Source: Sphingomonas citricola
GTDB taxonomy: Bacteria; Pseudomonadota; Alphaproteobacteria; Sphingomonadales; Sphingomonadaceae
Length of the DNA: 50,292 bases
Assembly: GCF_019429535.1 (NCBI RefSeq)
Contig: NZ_JAHXZM010000010.1
Span: forward strand, 1-50,292
Direction: 5' to 3'
Position numbers and translations under genes: made by a program. This document shows positions 14,827 to 23,439 of the stretch, one piece after another. The notes beneath the pieces are model-generated. The model was not told where the DNA came from and did no database searches. It worked only from the letters and a program-made list of their open reading frames with translations. How positions within the stretch are numbered: position 1 is the stretch's first letter; every line of letters begins with the position of its first letter.

Positions 14827-15912
14827 TCAGCGTACCAGTTGAAGCTTAGGTGTGCGTGGTGCGGTCGTTGATGGCACCGCATCACTATGCAATCCCATCA
14901 CCGCCAGCCCAAAGACGAGGCGGTCAAGTTCGTCCGGCTCGATATGAAGAGCCGCTGCAACATCCGCTTTCGTCATCCCATCCTCGCGCAACGCCGCGAA
15001 GATTTTCGGGATCACCAAAGACATTTCTCGCTGAGCACCTTCAGGTTCCGCCGTGCGGTAACCGCGCTGACCCATATCGATGCACAGTCCGCGATAATTC
15101 CACTCCGATAGAAGCCCAAGCGCCTGCAACCGATAGGCCAAGGCTCCCACGGATACGATCCAGTGATGCTTTAAGCGTATAAGTGTCTCCAGCGTCGGCA
15201 TCATCGGTGCGTGCGCCAGGACACTCCCGCGAGGCATGAGAAATGCCGATGCAAATCGGTTAGCCTCTTGCTCGGCCTCACGACCTCTTGGTTCGTCATG
15301 CCGATGAAGAACGAGATGCCCAAGCTCATGCGCAGCATCGAACCGGCTGCGTTCCGCCGACTTTTGAGTGTTCAGGAACACGAATGGCGTCGCCTCCCGC
15401 CAGAGGGAGAATGCATCTACCTCCGCCGTATCCTCTGCCATCGAATAGACTCGAACCCCTTTGGATTCGAGCAGATGGACGACGTTGCGGATTGGCTTCT
15501 CGCCGAGCAACCAATGCTGACGCAAGACCATGGCGGCCGTCTCCGGGTCCTCTTCCCGAAGATCAAGCAGATCAGGTTGCGGCAACGCGAAACGCGCTTC
15601 AATCCAATCGTTTAATAGGAACGCCAAAGCGCCAGAAGCCAGAGCGGCTTCACGACGCGACGCTGCCATGCGCGCCATAGAGCGAAAGCTCGCAGTGCGG
15701 TTGGTCGGCTCATGCAAATCGGCACCGGCAAAGAAAGCGGCCGGAAAGCGCAGTGCCACAGCGATACGGCCGAGCGTGTCACCGCTTGGTTCGTAATCGC
15801 CGCGCTCATATCCTGTGACGCTGCGCAGATCGACGCCGATACGTTCAGCCAATTGGGTTTTGTTCAGCCCGCGCCGTTTGCGGGCCACTCTAAGACGCGA
15901 AGGGGAAAACAT
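14827..15912 (-). CDS. XRE regulator fused to ImmA/IrrE metalloprotease
   Basis: 361 aa from ATG 15912 (MFSPSRLRVARKRRGLNKTQ); an upstream ATG at 15957 lies inside the preceding gene. Residues about 5-58 form an XRE helix-turn-helix. The central domain is an ImmA/IrrE (DUF955) zinc protease with HELGH (195-199) and the downstream Glu in REAEQEANRFASAFLMP. The C-terminal region is a degenerate second helical domain. Such proteins cut a partner repressor or toxin inhibitor after a signal. The partner is probably the protein encoded directly upstream, four bases away. Confidence 0.88.
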   Translation of the reverse strand: MFSPSRLRVARKRRGLNKTQLAERIGVDLRSVTGYERGDYEPSGDTLGRIAVALRFPAAFFAGADLHEPTNRTASFRSMARMAASRREAALASGALAFLLNDWIEARFALPQPDLLDLREEDPETAAMVLRQHWLLGEKPIRNVVHLLESKGVRVYSMAEDTAEVDAFSLWREATPFVFLNTQKSAERSRFDAAHELGHLVLHRHDEPRGREAEQEANRFASAFLMPRGSVLAHAPMMPTLETLIRLKHHWIVSVGALAYRLQALGLLSEWNYRGLCIDMGQRGYRTAEPEGAQREMSLVIPKIFAALREDGMTKADVAAALHIEPDELDRLVFGLAVMGLHSDAVPSTTAPRTPKLQLVR

Positions 15913-15916
15913 TGCC

Positions 15917-16558
15917 TCACGCGCGACGCTGAACGTCGATGTCGATGTCCGGACCAAAGTCCGGTGCCGGCATCCTAGCGCCTTCGGGGTCGAGTGGCTG
16001 GGAGCCTAAAATAATACGCTCGCGCCAGCTATCGATATGATCCTTTTCGTCCATGCTCACCGGCAACGACAGCTCGGCTCGAAGTTCCGTAGCGTCGGCA
16101 TGAAACAGCAGGACATAGGTGAGGCATTCTGCCTCCTCCTTAGGAGCCGGTTCTGGGGTCGTTTCAAAAAGGTCGAGTTGCTCCACGTTAGCGTGGATCA
16201 CATCAGCTGTGCGCGGCCCCTTGTCCCGCTTGGTGCGAGGAAATCCACGTGCGCTACCTGTCGCCTCATCGCCGGACGACACGGAGATGGCGATGCGGCC
16301 GTCCGGACTCAGGATGGTGGAGAACATCTGCTCATCCACCCGCGTCCATCCCAACACGACCAGCTCGTCACGCAACGTCCGAAGCGTCTCGTTCCAATGA
16401 TAGAAGCCAGCCGCGATCGGTGCATCATTCGCCGTACGGGAAATTCGGGACAAATAACCTGCGCGAACCGCCCGCATCAACGGCGATGCCGTCAACCCGA
16501 GACGCGCCAGCGCCGCATCGACCTCTTCCGGCCTGTCATGGATCATGGTCTTGAGCAT
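15917..16558 (-). CDS. Unknown partner of the XRE-ImmA protein
   Basis: 213 aa from ATG 16558 (MLKTMIHDRPEEVDAALARL), with GAGGGG 7 bases upstream. A longer frame to 16609 would start inside the operator palindrome and is rejected. The N-terminal third is helical; the middle is beta-rich (GRIAISVSSGDEATGSARGF); an acidic linker ELDLFETTPEPAPKEEAE-like follows. No family was recognised. It forms a tight two-gene operon with the protease fusion. It could be the substrate/antitoxin or the effector of a two-component stress or defence module. Confidence 0.75.
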   Translation of the reverse strand: MLKTMIHDRPEEVDAALARLGLTASPLMRAVRAGYLSRISRTANDAPIAAGFYHWNETLRTLRDELVVLGWTRVDEQMFSTILSPDGRIAISVSSGDEATGSARGFPRTKRDKGPRTADVIHANVEQLDLFETTPEPAPKEEAECLTYVLLFHADATELRAELSLPVSMDEKDHIDSWRERIILGSQPLDPEGARMPAPDFGPDIDIDVQRRA

Positions 16559-16578
16559 CGCACACCCCTCGTTTCCGA

Positions 16579-16606
16579 TTTTTCTACATCGATCGATGTA
16601 GAAAAA
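16579..16606 (-). promoter_or_regulatory. 28-bp palindromic operator of the XRE-ImmA operon
   Basis: A perfect palindrome centred on CTACATCGATCGATGTAG with T5/A5 flanks. On the minus strand it fills the space between TTGTTT and TAGAAA, a plausible promoter, 21 bases before the first gene. The XRE protein encoded in the operon is the natural candidate to bind it. Confidence 0.75.
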
Positions 16607-16609
16607 CAA

Positions 16610-17054
16610 GAAGCGGCGTGATGCTGATTGCTAAGGTAGACCTTTTTTACCTCAGGCTGTCGCAAGCTGACATATTCGACACGCGGTTCTGACACCTGCA
16701 AACCCATGCAAATGCGAGGTCGCGCGGACCGGCCGCAACCGGACGATAATGGTCAGTCCTGAACGATGCTGGGTGGGAAGTCGCGCGCAGCATGAAGGGC
16801 GAGCGAAGTGAGGAGCGGGCGGGGGGCATACCCCCCAAAAGGCGGCGACCAATTATCCCTGCAAAAGGGTCCGATTAACACCGAAGCTTCGGAGGTAAGG
16901 GGAGCCCGGTTAACACCACCCAGCGGCTCCCAGAGGGGGGTCCGATTAACACCACCCAAGCCGCGGAGAACGACGGGGGCTGTTAAGAAACCTACGCTCT
17001 CTGGCCCGCCTGTCCCGATTGGGATGGTATTTCGGGATTATGGAAGTAGATCGG
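16610..17054. other. Non-coding spacer between backbone and sulfite module
   Basis: About 445 bases without a supported gene. It contains a GC-rich hairpin-prone segment around 16820-16850 (GCGGGGGGCATACCCCCC) and three iteron-like repeats at 16867-16953. A short minus frame (16753-16959) merely translates the repeats and is rejected. It marks the border between backbone and cargo. Confidence 0.6.
16867..16953 (-). repeat. Three iteron-like direct repeats, period 35-36 bp
   Basis: Written on the minus strand the unit is GGTGTTAATCGGACCC: copies at 16938-16953 and 16867-16882 are identical and that at 16902-16917 has the variant GGTGTTAACCGGGCTC. They differ fully from the 22-bp-period iterons at 8691. 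They could be a remnant of a second origin or operator sites. Confidence 0.7.
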
Positions 17055-17537
17055 TTAGCCGGTTCCACCTGAGACATCAGGAGCCACTTTGGGGTCCGGG
17101 TCCTGCGCCTTGCCGGTCGCGGGTGCCACCTTCTGGCTCGGCATAGCGGTGAGATAAGCAACGATCGCATCGACGTCCTTCTCGGCCACTGGCGCCTTAT
17201 ACACCTCACGCATCTTGGTGACGGTCGCCTTCCACTGATCCGCCGATAGCGCAGGCTGGGTCAGCGCCATGCTGGCTGAGTGGCACGAGGTGCAATTGGC
17301 ATTGATGACGTCGGCGTGCGGACCGTCGGGGTAGGTCGCGTCGTCGGCCGGCAGGTCGACGCTGGTCGAGGCAAGCGAGAAGCCGCGCGCTGACACGCTG
17401 GCGGCCGGTGCCGGCTCAGACATCTCGGAGATCGGAACGGGCGCCTTGCGGCTGCTCGGCGCGCCGATCGAGACGAGGATGATGCCGGTCAGGCCGATCA
17501 GGCCAGCAGCCATCATGCCGGGAGACGGAGTCTTCAT
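17055..17537 (-). CDS. c-type cytochrome, probable sulfite dehydrogenase subunit (SorB-like)
   Basis: 160 aa. An N-terminal membrane/signal segment (MMAAGLIGLTGIILVSIGAP) leads to one haem site, NCTSCHSA (Cys82, Cys85, His86). The remaining fold, DQWKATVTKMREVYKAPVAE then KDVDAIVAYLTAMP, is that of a small cytochrome c in which a Met supplies the second ligand. It follows the molybdenum sulfite dehydrogenase by 14 bases, so it is the likely electron acceptor, as in SorAB. It would act in the periplasm and pass electrons to the respiratory chain. Confidence 0.85.
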   Translation of the reverse strand: MKTPSPGMMAAGLIGLTGIILVSIGAPSSRKAPVPISEMSEPAPAASVSARGFSLASTSVDLPADDATYPDGPHADVINANCTSCHSASMALTQPALSADQWKATVTKMREVYKAPVAEKDVDAIVAYLTAMPSQKVAPATGKAQDPDPKVAPDVSGGTG

Positions 17538-17551
17538 GATTTGCTCGCTCC

Positions 17552-18787
17552 TCAGGCCGCGATGATGGTGGTGGTTTCAATGTTGCCGCGCATGAACCCG
17601 CCGGGATTCCAGATCGGCTTCATCGGCTGAGCGACACCGTTGGTGTTCCAGCAGCGCACCATGATGGGGTTAGGCCCGCGTCTCAGCGGCACCCGCCCGT
17701 CCCAGCGCCGGAAGCTGTACCTGCCCTCGTCCGCTCCGAGCGTCGTCCTGTACCAGGTGCGGCCACCGTCCGACGACACATCGACCTTGGCGACGCCGCA
17801 ATCGCCGCCCATTGCGATGCCGCCGACCGGGATCGACGCTTCATAGGCGATCGCCTGACCATCGGGCAGGCTGGTCATCCAGCTACGCGGGATCATGCGA
17901 TTGATCGGTACGGTCGGGAAGTCCTTGGCACCGGGCGCGACATTCGCGCCGGGTGTCGCGGGGATCTTGTAGGCCTTGGCCATCCAATACTGGTCGTCAG
18001 GGCCGGGCAGTACCTCGATCGCGTTCAGCATCTTGACCCAATAGGTCGAGTACCAGCCCGGCACGATCAGCCGGCAGGGAAAGCCGTTGAGGAGCGGCAG
18101 TTGCTCGCCGTTCATGCCGAAGGCGATCATGACCTCGCCGTCGCGGGCATGGTCGATGTCGAGTGCCTTCTCGAAGTCAGGAGCGCCCGCCACGACCGGC
18201 TGATCGAGAGCGCCGAAGCGCACCTGCACCGCGCCTGCCTTGACCCCGGCGAGGTCGAGCACGTCGCGCAGGCGAACGCCGAGCCACTTGGCGTTGCCCA
18301 TCGCGCCATTGCCCCATTGCGCGCCGGCGACGCGCGGCTGGAACAGCCCGCGGCTGTTGCCCGAGCACTGGTTCACCGCCGCCATCTCGACCCGTGGAAG
18401 GCGCAGCAGCTGAGCGAGGCTGATCGACAGCGGCCGATTGACGTGGCCGAAGACGTTGAGGCGGAAACTTTCGACGTCGATCGAGGTCGGTATGTCGGCC
18501 CAGTGCCAGCGGACGAAGAACTGGTCGTTGGGCGTGAACACCGACTTGTCGAAGACCTCCATCGGCGTCTCCAGCAAGGGTGGATGGACGCGCTGGAGGA
18601 TCATGCTGCCCTTGCCGGGAAAGGCGCTGGTCATCGGCCGCTCGGCATTGCCGCCGGGCAGCTTCAGGTCGACGAGCTGCTGCGCCAGTGCCGGCGCGGC
18701 GGCAAGGCCGGCGGTGCCGAGCGCGGCATGGCTGAGGAAGCGGCGACGGCTGGTCTCACTCGCCAGCCCGGCGTCGAAATTGTCCAT
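17552..18787 (-). CDS. Tat-exported molybdopterin sulfite dehydrogenase (SorA-like)
   Basis: 411 aa from ATG 18787, preceded by GGAGAG. The frame stays open to 19168 but that part overlaps the TDT transporter gene and is not protein-like. The Tat signal SRRRFLSHAALGTAGLAAAP is followed by a sulfite-oxidase fold molybdenum domain, with the metal-binding cysteine in AVNQCSGNSRGLF (Cys141), and a C-terminal dimerisation domain (VDVSSDGGRTWYRTTLG). It oxidises sulfite to sulfate in the periplasm with the adjoining cytochrome. Confidence 0.9.
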   Translation of the reverse strand: MDNFDAGLASETSRRRFLSHAALGTAGLAAAPALAQQLVDLKLPGGNAERPMTSAFPGKGSMILQRVHPPLLETPMEVFDKSVFTPNDQFFVRWHWADIPTSIDVESFRLNVFGHVNRPLSISLAQLLRLPRVEMAAVNQCSGNSRGLFQPRVAGAQWGNGAMGNAKWLGVRLRDVLDLAGVKAGAVQVRFGALDQPVVAGAPDFEKALDIDHARDGEVMIAFGMNGEQLPLLNGFPCRLIVPGWYSTYWVKMLNAIEVLPGPDDQYWMAKAYKIPATPGANVAPGAKDFPTVPINRMIPRSWMTSLPDGQAIAYEASIPVGGIAMGGDCGVAKVDVSSDGGRTWYRTTLGADEGRYSFRRWDGRVPLRRGPNPIMVRCWNTNGVAQPMKPIWNPGGFMRGNIETTTIIAA

Positions 18788-18876
18788 GACAAGGCTCTCC
18801 TGTGGCCAGTCACGCTGGCGGATCGAAGGGGCATTCTGCAAGTGATCGGACCGACTGATCCGATCATCATGGCGGA

Positions 18877-20028
18877 TCAGTTCGGGGTGGCGATGCAGGG
18901 CGAGACGAACAGGTTGCCCCGCCATGCACCGGCTAGCGTCTTGGCACCGACCAGCAGCCACATCGCCGCGAGCGCAACCGTCAGCACCGTGCCGACGATA
19001 CCGAAAAACATAAGGTTCAGCGTCGTGCCGAGGCGGAAGGTGGCGACGGTGTAGACGCCGAGCGGGAAGGTGTAGCCCCACCAGCCGAGGTTGAACGGCA
19101 CGCCCGCGCGCCAGTAGCGGATGGTGATAAGCGTCGCGAGCGCCAGCCACCACAGGCCGAAACCCCAAAGGCAGAGCCCGGCGACAACGCCGATCCCCTG
19201 CGCGACGGTGCCGACGCCGGCTAGCCCGTGCGCGGTGAGGATCGCCGGCGCATCCGCGCCGAGCACCAGCATGCCCAGAGCACCCGTGCCGATCGGCCCC
19301 AGCGCCAGCCAGGAAGATGCCGCCATGCTTTCATGCGGCAACTTGTGGAGTGCCATGCGCAGGATGAGGATGGCGAGGATGCCAAACGCGACCGGCACCG
19401 AATAGGCCCACAGCACATAGGAGGTCGCGAGCGTCACTATCTGCGCGTGGGGATCGGTTAGATGCGGCGCGAGCAGCCCGCCGCTGGCGCCCGCCACTTC
19501 GGCAGCGACGACCGGCAGCAGCCATACGGCGGTCATGCCGTCCAGGCTGTGCTCGTGGCGGGTAAACATCAGGTAGGGGATCAGCACGCCGCAGGCGAGC
19601 GACATGGCGACGTCGATCCACCACAGGATATGCGCGACCGGCACGATGCCATTTCCGAACCGCGCGATGCCGAAGGCGAGACAGCCGTTGATGATCGTCG
19701 CCAGCCCCATCGGAATGGTCCCGATGAACATCGACACGGTGTTGTGCCCGAAGATGCGCCGCGCCTCGTGCCCGAACATCACCCAGCGCGCGCCATAGAG
19801 GCCGGCGAACAGCGCGAAGAGCGCGATATTGAAGAACCACAACACCTCGCCGACAGGTTTAAGCGAAGGCCCGATGCCGGGCACCTGCGGCAGCGCGAGG
19901 GCAAGGATGCCCGTGCCCATCGTCGCGGCGAACCAGTTGGGCGTGAACTGGCGGATCATCTCGCGGGGGTGATCGAGCCGGCTGAGCGGCTTGAGGCCGC
20001 TGAGAACGGAGTGCGTGTCGGCAGTCAT
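18877..20028 (-). CDS. TDT/SLAC1-family transporter, probable sulfite exporter
   Basis: 383 aa with about ten membrane helices. Motifs of the tellurite-resistance/dicarboxylate (TehA, Ssu1, Mae1) family are visible: FTPNWFAATMGTGILALAL at the N terminus and NLGWWGYTFPLGVYTVATF near the C terminus. Ssu1 of yeast in this family exports sulfite. Its place between a sulfite dehydrogenase and a LysR gene makes sulfite efflux the best guess. The ATG overlaps the lysR stop. Confidence 0.85.
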   Translation of the reverse strand: MTADTHSVLSGLKPLSRLDHPREMIRQFTPNWFAATMGTGILALALPQVPGIGPSLKPVGEVLWFFNIALFALFAGLYGARWVMFGHEARRIFGHNTVSMFIGTIPMGLATIINGCLAFGIARFGNGIVPVAHILWWIDVAMSLACGVLIPYLMFTRHEHSLDGMTAVWLLPVVAAEVAGASGGLLAPHLTDPHAQIVTLATSYVLWAYSVPVAFGILAILILRMALHKLPHESMAASSWLALGPIGTGALGMLVLGADAPAILTAHGLAGVGTVAQGIGVVAGLCLWGFGLWWLALATLITIRYWRAGVPFNLGWWGYTFPLGVYTVATFRLGTTLNLMFFGIVGTVLTVALAAMWLLVGAKTLAGAWRGNLFVSPCIATPN

Positions 20029-20897
20029 GCGACCTGCTCCTTGATGAGATCCGTCAGCGCGTCGGCCGCGCGGGTGCGATAGCGTTCCTTGTGGCGCAGC
20101 GCGTGAAAGGCGCGGTCGGGCAGCCCGAGCGGCAGCTCGACGAGATCGCCAGCCTTGAGCGCGCGCGCGACGACCAATCGCGACAAGACGGCAACGCCGG
20201 CACCGGCCTCAACGGCGGTGCGCACCGCCTCGTTGGACGGCAGCGTCATCGCTATCGTCAGCTGAGCCGGATCAAACCCGCGCGTTCGCAGCACGTCCTC
20301 GAAAGTCGAGCGCGTACCCGATCCCTGCTCACGGACGATCCAGCGTGTAGTGCGCAGCCAGGCCTCGTCGATGCGTTCGGCTTCCTCGCGGCCGACCAGC
20401 ACCATTGGGTCATGCCCGACATTCCAGTGGGCAAGCGCCGGTTCGTCCACCTCGCCCTCGACAAAGCCGAGTTCCGCCGCGCCGCTCAACACCTGCGCTG
20501 CCGCGCCTTCGGTGTTGTCGATCGCCAGCTCGACCGCGATCTGTGGGTGGCGTTCGTGGAAGGCGGCGAGCTTTGCCGGCAACCAATAGCTCGCGATCGT
20601 CTGGCTGGCGACGATCCGCAACGAACCACGCGCGAGCCCGGCATAGTCCGCGAGCATCGTCTCGGCATGCGCTGCCCGCCCCAGCACCGCGCGCGCTTCC
20701 TCCAGAAAGCCGCGGCCTGCCTCGGTAAGCTGGATGCCACGCCCGACGCGGTGGAACAGCGGAACGCCGTAGCGCGCTTCGAGGGCCGCAACCGCCCCGG
20801 AGGCAGCAGACTGCGTGACGTTCAGCGCCTCCGCTGCCTTGGTGACGTGTTCGCGCTCCGCGACACCGACGAATATTCTGAGCTGCTCCAAAGTCAT
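20025..20897 (-). CDS. LysR-family transcriptional regulator of the sulfite module
   Basis: 290 aa. The N-terminal winged HTH is textbook LysR: MTLEQLRIFVGVAEREHVTK then AAEALNVTQSAASGAVAALE. The effector-binding domain follows (SLRIVASQTIASYWLPAKLA). It belongs near the CbbR/CysB-like group by this pattern. It heads the transporter-sorAB operon and is divergent from the second sulfite oxidase, so it probably controls both directions from the 146-bp shared region in response to a sulfur compound. Confidence 0.92.
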   Translation of the reverse strand: MTLEQLRIFVGVAEREHVTKAAEALNVTQSAASGAVAALEARYGVPLFHRVGRGIQLTEAGRGFLEEARAVLGRAAHAETMLADYAGLARGSLRIVASQTIASYWLPAKLAAFHERHPQIAVELAIDNTEGAAAQVLSGAAELGFVEGEVDEPALAHWNVGHDPMVLVGREEAERIDEAWLRTTRWIVREQGSGTRSTFEDVLRTRGFDPAQLTIAMTLPSNEAVRTAVEAGAGVAVLSRLVVARALKAGDLVELPLGLPDRAFHALRHKERYRTRAADALTDLIKEQVA

Positions 20898-21043
20898 GCA
20901 GCATATATCGCGTACTTAGATCGATACGACCAACCGTTTGATATGGTCATTCCAATCTGGATATCGGAATGGTCGGCAGCCTTTCGTCTGCGATGGTCTC
21001 GAAGACTTGAAGCGTTACGCGTGCCCGCGACGTTTGATCGTCC
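20898..21043. promoter_or_regulatory. Divergent control region of lysR and sulfite oxidase genes
   Basis: 146 bases between divergent starts. An inverted repeat CATTCC (20948-20953) / GGAATG (20966-20971) and a nearby GACCA/TGGTC pair form a plausible LysR binding dyad of T-N11-A type. No other gene is present. Confidence 0.55.
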
Positions 21044-22108
21044 ATGACCGATATGATCGAGCGCAGTTCTGATCCCTACAATGCCGAGCCGACGCCCGGT
21101 GCGTTGATCGAGCGGTTCCTGACGCCGCAGGCGCTGTTCTACGTGCGCAGCCACGGGCCAGTGCCGGATCTGCCCGCCAATCATCGGATCGAGGTGAGCG
21201 GGAGGGGCATGGCGAGCCGCTTCTTCTCGGTGCAGGAACTGAAGAGCACGTTTGCCACGCGCACGGTAACGGCGGTTCTCCAGTGCGCCGGCAACCGGCG
21301 TACCGATCTCCAGCAGGTCGCCAACACCTCCGGCGATCCGTGGGACGTAGGCGCGATCGGCAATGCGGAGTGGACCGGCGTACGCTTGGCCGATGTGCTC
21401 GATGCGGTCGGCGCGCCGGATGCGTCCGAGCTGTTCGTGGCGTTCACCGGCGCGGACGAGGTGGACGTGGAGGGTGAAGAAGCCTTGTTCGGGGTATCGA
21501 TCGCCATGAGCAAGGCGCGGGAGCCCGACGTACTCCTCGCCTGGGCGATGAATGGCGAGCCGCTGACGCCCGAACATGGCGCCCCGCTCCGCATGGTGGT
21601 GCCTGGCTATGCCGGGGTCCGCAGCGCCAAATGGCTGACACGGATCGAGGTGCGTGAAACGCCCTCCGAGGCACCGATCCAGGCGCACGACTACAAGCTC
21701 TTCCCCGCCGCTGTGACGAGCGACACCGTCGACTGGAGCCAGGGTCTGACGATCAATGCCATGCCGCTCAACGCCGCGATCTGCTCGCCCGGTGCGGGCG
21801 AGAGTTTGGCCGCCGGAGAGGTGCGGATTGAGGGATATGCCATTGCCTATGACCGCCGTATTTCTCGGATCGAAGTGTCGGTGAACGGCGGTCGCGACTG
21901 GCAACAGGCGACCTTCGCCGATCCGGAGACGCGCTGGGGCTGGCGGCGCTGGATCCTTGACGCCACACTTGCCAAGGGACGCCAGCACCTTGTCGCCCGT
22001 GCCTTCGACGAGACCGGGCAGGGACAGCCCGAGCGGCCGGATACGATGTGGAACTTCGCCGGCTATCTGTGCACCGCCTGGCATCACGTTCACGTGCTGG
22101 TCGAATGA
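21044..22108 (+). CDS. Cytoplasmic molybdopterin sulfite oxidase-like protein
   Basis: 354 aa, no signal peptide. It has the sulfite-oxidase molybdenum domain with the ligand cysteine in VLQCAGNRRTD (Cys81), IGNAEWTGVRLADVLDAVG, and the MVVPGYAGVRSAKWLTRIEV motif, then the Ig-like dimerisation domain (VSVNGGRDWQQATF). It is closer to the eukaryotic type than its neighbour at 17552. No haem domain is fused. A second sulfite oxidase in the same cluster, without Tat signal, suggests protection of the cytoplasm. Confidence 0.88.
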   Translation: MTDMIERSSDPYNAEPTPGALIERFLTPQALFYVRSHGPVPDLPANHRIEVSGRGMASRFFSVQELKSTFATRTVTAVLQCAGNRRTDLQQVANTSGDPWDVGAIGNAEWTGVRLADVLDAVGAPDASELFVAFTGADEVDVEGEEALFGVSIAMSKAREPDVLLAWAMNGEPLTPEHGAPLRMVVPGYAGVRSAKWLTRIEVRETPSEAPIQAHDYKLFPAAVTSDTVDWSQGLTINAMPLNAAICSPGAGESLAAGEVRIEGYAIAYDRRISRIEVSVNGGRDWQQATFADPETRWGWRRWILDATLAKGRQHLVARAFDETGQGQPERPDTMWNFAGYLCTAWHHVHVLVE

Positions 22109-22617
22109 TCGAAGCATCAGCGGCACCGGACGTCGCTTTCTGGATCGATGCGATTGGCCGGCTGGTGGTGGCGACCGCGGCCGGGATGGTGCTCGGCTGG
22201 GAACGCTCGCGTGAGAACCGGCAGATCATGGGCCTGCGGACGCTGGGTCTGGTCGGTCTGGCGAGTTGCATCGCCGTTCAGGCGATCGTGCATAGTGGCT
22301 TGCCGAACGTGAACGCCGATGCCGCAGGACGGGCGATGCAGGGCATTCTGTCCGGCGTCGGCTTCATCGGTGCCGGTGCGGTGCTGCGGGTCGGCCAGGG
22401 TCAGGAAGTGCATGGATTGGCGACCGCCGCGTGCATCTGGGTGACAGCCACGATCGGCGCGGCAGCAGGGTTGGCGGTGTGGCCGCTCATCATCGGCGGG
22501 GTGAGCCTTGCAATGCTCGTCCTGTTCGTCGGCGCGCCGCTGGAACGCCGCATCCGCGAGCGAGCCCGTCTGACGCCGGCCGAGACCGACAGGAAGGATG
22601 TCGAGCGCAAGCCGTGA
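22105..22617 (+). CDS. MgtC/SapB-family membrane protein
   Basis: 170 aa from ATG 22105, overlapping the stop of the sulfite oxidase gene by 4 bp. Conserved MgtC features are visible: RLVVATAAGMVLGWERSREN, MGLRTLGLVGLASC and the helix-turn GILSGVGFIGAGAVLR. About five membrane helices. MgtC proteins affect membrane potential and ATP synthase under Mg limitation or acid stress; the link to sulfite is unknown and may be general ion homeostasis. Confidence 0.88.
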   Translation: MIEASAAPDVAFWIDAIGRLVVATAAGMVLGWERSRENRQIMGLRTLGLVGLASCIAVQAIVHSGLPNVNADAAGRAMQGILSGVGFIGAGAVLRVGQGQEVHGLATAACIWVTATIGAAAGLAVWPLIIGGVSLAMLVLFVGAPLERRIRERARLTPAETDRKDVERKP

Positions 22618-22668
22618 TCGCGCTGGACCGCCCGGTGCCCGTCGGCGCCGGGAGGCGGCAAGGCGCTA

Positions 22669-23439
22669 TCAGGACACAAGCGCGGCATCTGCCTGACGCC
22701 GGACTTCATCGGCGATCGGATGCAGTTCGGCCGCGGGTCGCTCGCCCACCACACTATAGCCGATCCCGTCGACCGCCCATGTGACCCGGCCCATGGTCCC
22801 GCTGGACGTGCTGGTCATGCTCGCGGTCTTGTCGATCTGCATGGGCCTCGTCAGCACCGCAAGTTTCGACGCTTGCGGTCCGTCGTAGAGGAGCAGTGCC
22901 GCAGGGCCGTGGGGCGTCGCGACCAGTCGCCCCCCGCCATAGCGATAGCCGGCCGTGCTGAGGTCCGGGATCGTGACGCGCTCACCCAATCGAGCGGAGG
23001 TCCATCGGATCAGCATGGCGCGCTGGTCGGGGCCGATCTCCGCCGGTCGTATCCGGTCGGCGGCATAGACACGGAAATTATCACTCGCCTCGTTGGCCAG
23101 CGCCGCGATGCCCGCGCGGGGTTCGCCGCTCCACCGCGCGCTCGACCAGCCACCGCCAAACCCCAACGCCAGCAGAAGTGACGCGGCGATGGCGAGCTGC
23201 CAACGCGGTTGCCGTTGCCGTCCCCTGATCGCTGCCACGCGCATCGTCGCCGGGATCGGTTCATCCGCGACGGGGGCGAACAGGGATGCAAGGGCTCGCG
23301 CCTGCTCCGCCTGCTCTCGCACACGGGCATGCACGTCCGGCTGGCCTTCAAGATAGGCGTCGACCAGGCGCTGCCGCTCGGGCGACAGCCTGCCATCGAT
23401 CCATGCGGCCAGATCGTCCTCGCCGATCGGGCTGGTCAT
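22669..23439 (-). CDS. Membrane anti-sigma factor
   Basis: 256 aa. The N-terminal part resembles zinc-finger-like anti-sigma domains (DDLAAWIDGRLSPERQRLVD) but lacks the HxxxCxxC triad. One membrane segment lies at about residues 80-98 (LAIAASLLLALGFGGGW). The C-terminal periplasmic domain ends ADEVRRQADAALVS. It overlaps the sigma gene by 4 bp. It would hold the sigma factor at the membrane. Confidence 0.82.
   Translation of the reverse strand: MTSPIGEDDLAAWIDGRLSPERQRLVDAYLEGQPDVHARVREQAEQARALASLFAPVADEPIPATMRVAAIRGRQRQPRWQLAIAASLLLALGFGGGWSSARWSGEPRAGIAALANEASDNFRVYAADRIRPAEIGPDQRAMLIRWTSARLGERVTIPDLSTAGYRYGGGRLVATPHGPAALLLYDGPQASKLAVLTRPMQIDKTASMTSTSSGTMGRVTWAVDGIGYSVVGERPAAELHPIADEVRRQADAALVS

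Noticed and set aside
14850..15182. Plus-strand frame behind the second AbiE-region promoter
   Set aside because: Antisense to the XRE-ImmA gene, no ribosome site and no domain; an antisense RNA is a better explanation if the promoter is active.
16753..16959. 68-codon minus frame with GGVN repeats
   Set aside because: The protein repeats merely translate the iteron-like DNA repeats; no start signal.
18788..19168. N-terminal extension of the sulfite dehydrogenase to 19168
   Set aside because: The extension overlaps the TDT transporter and reads as Arg/His-rich noise; the Tat signal begins right after ATG 18787.
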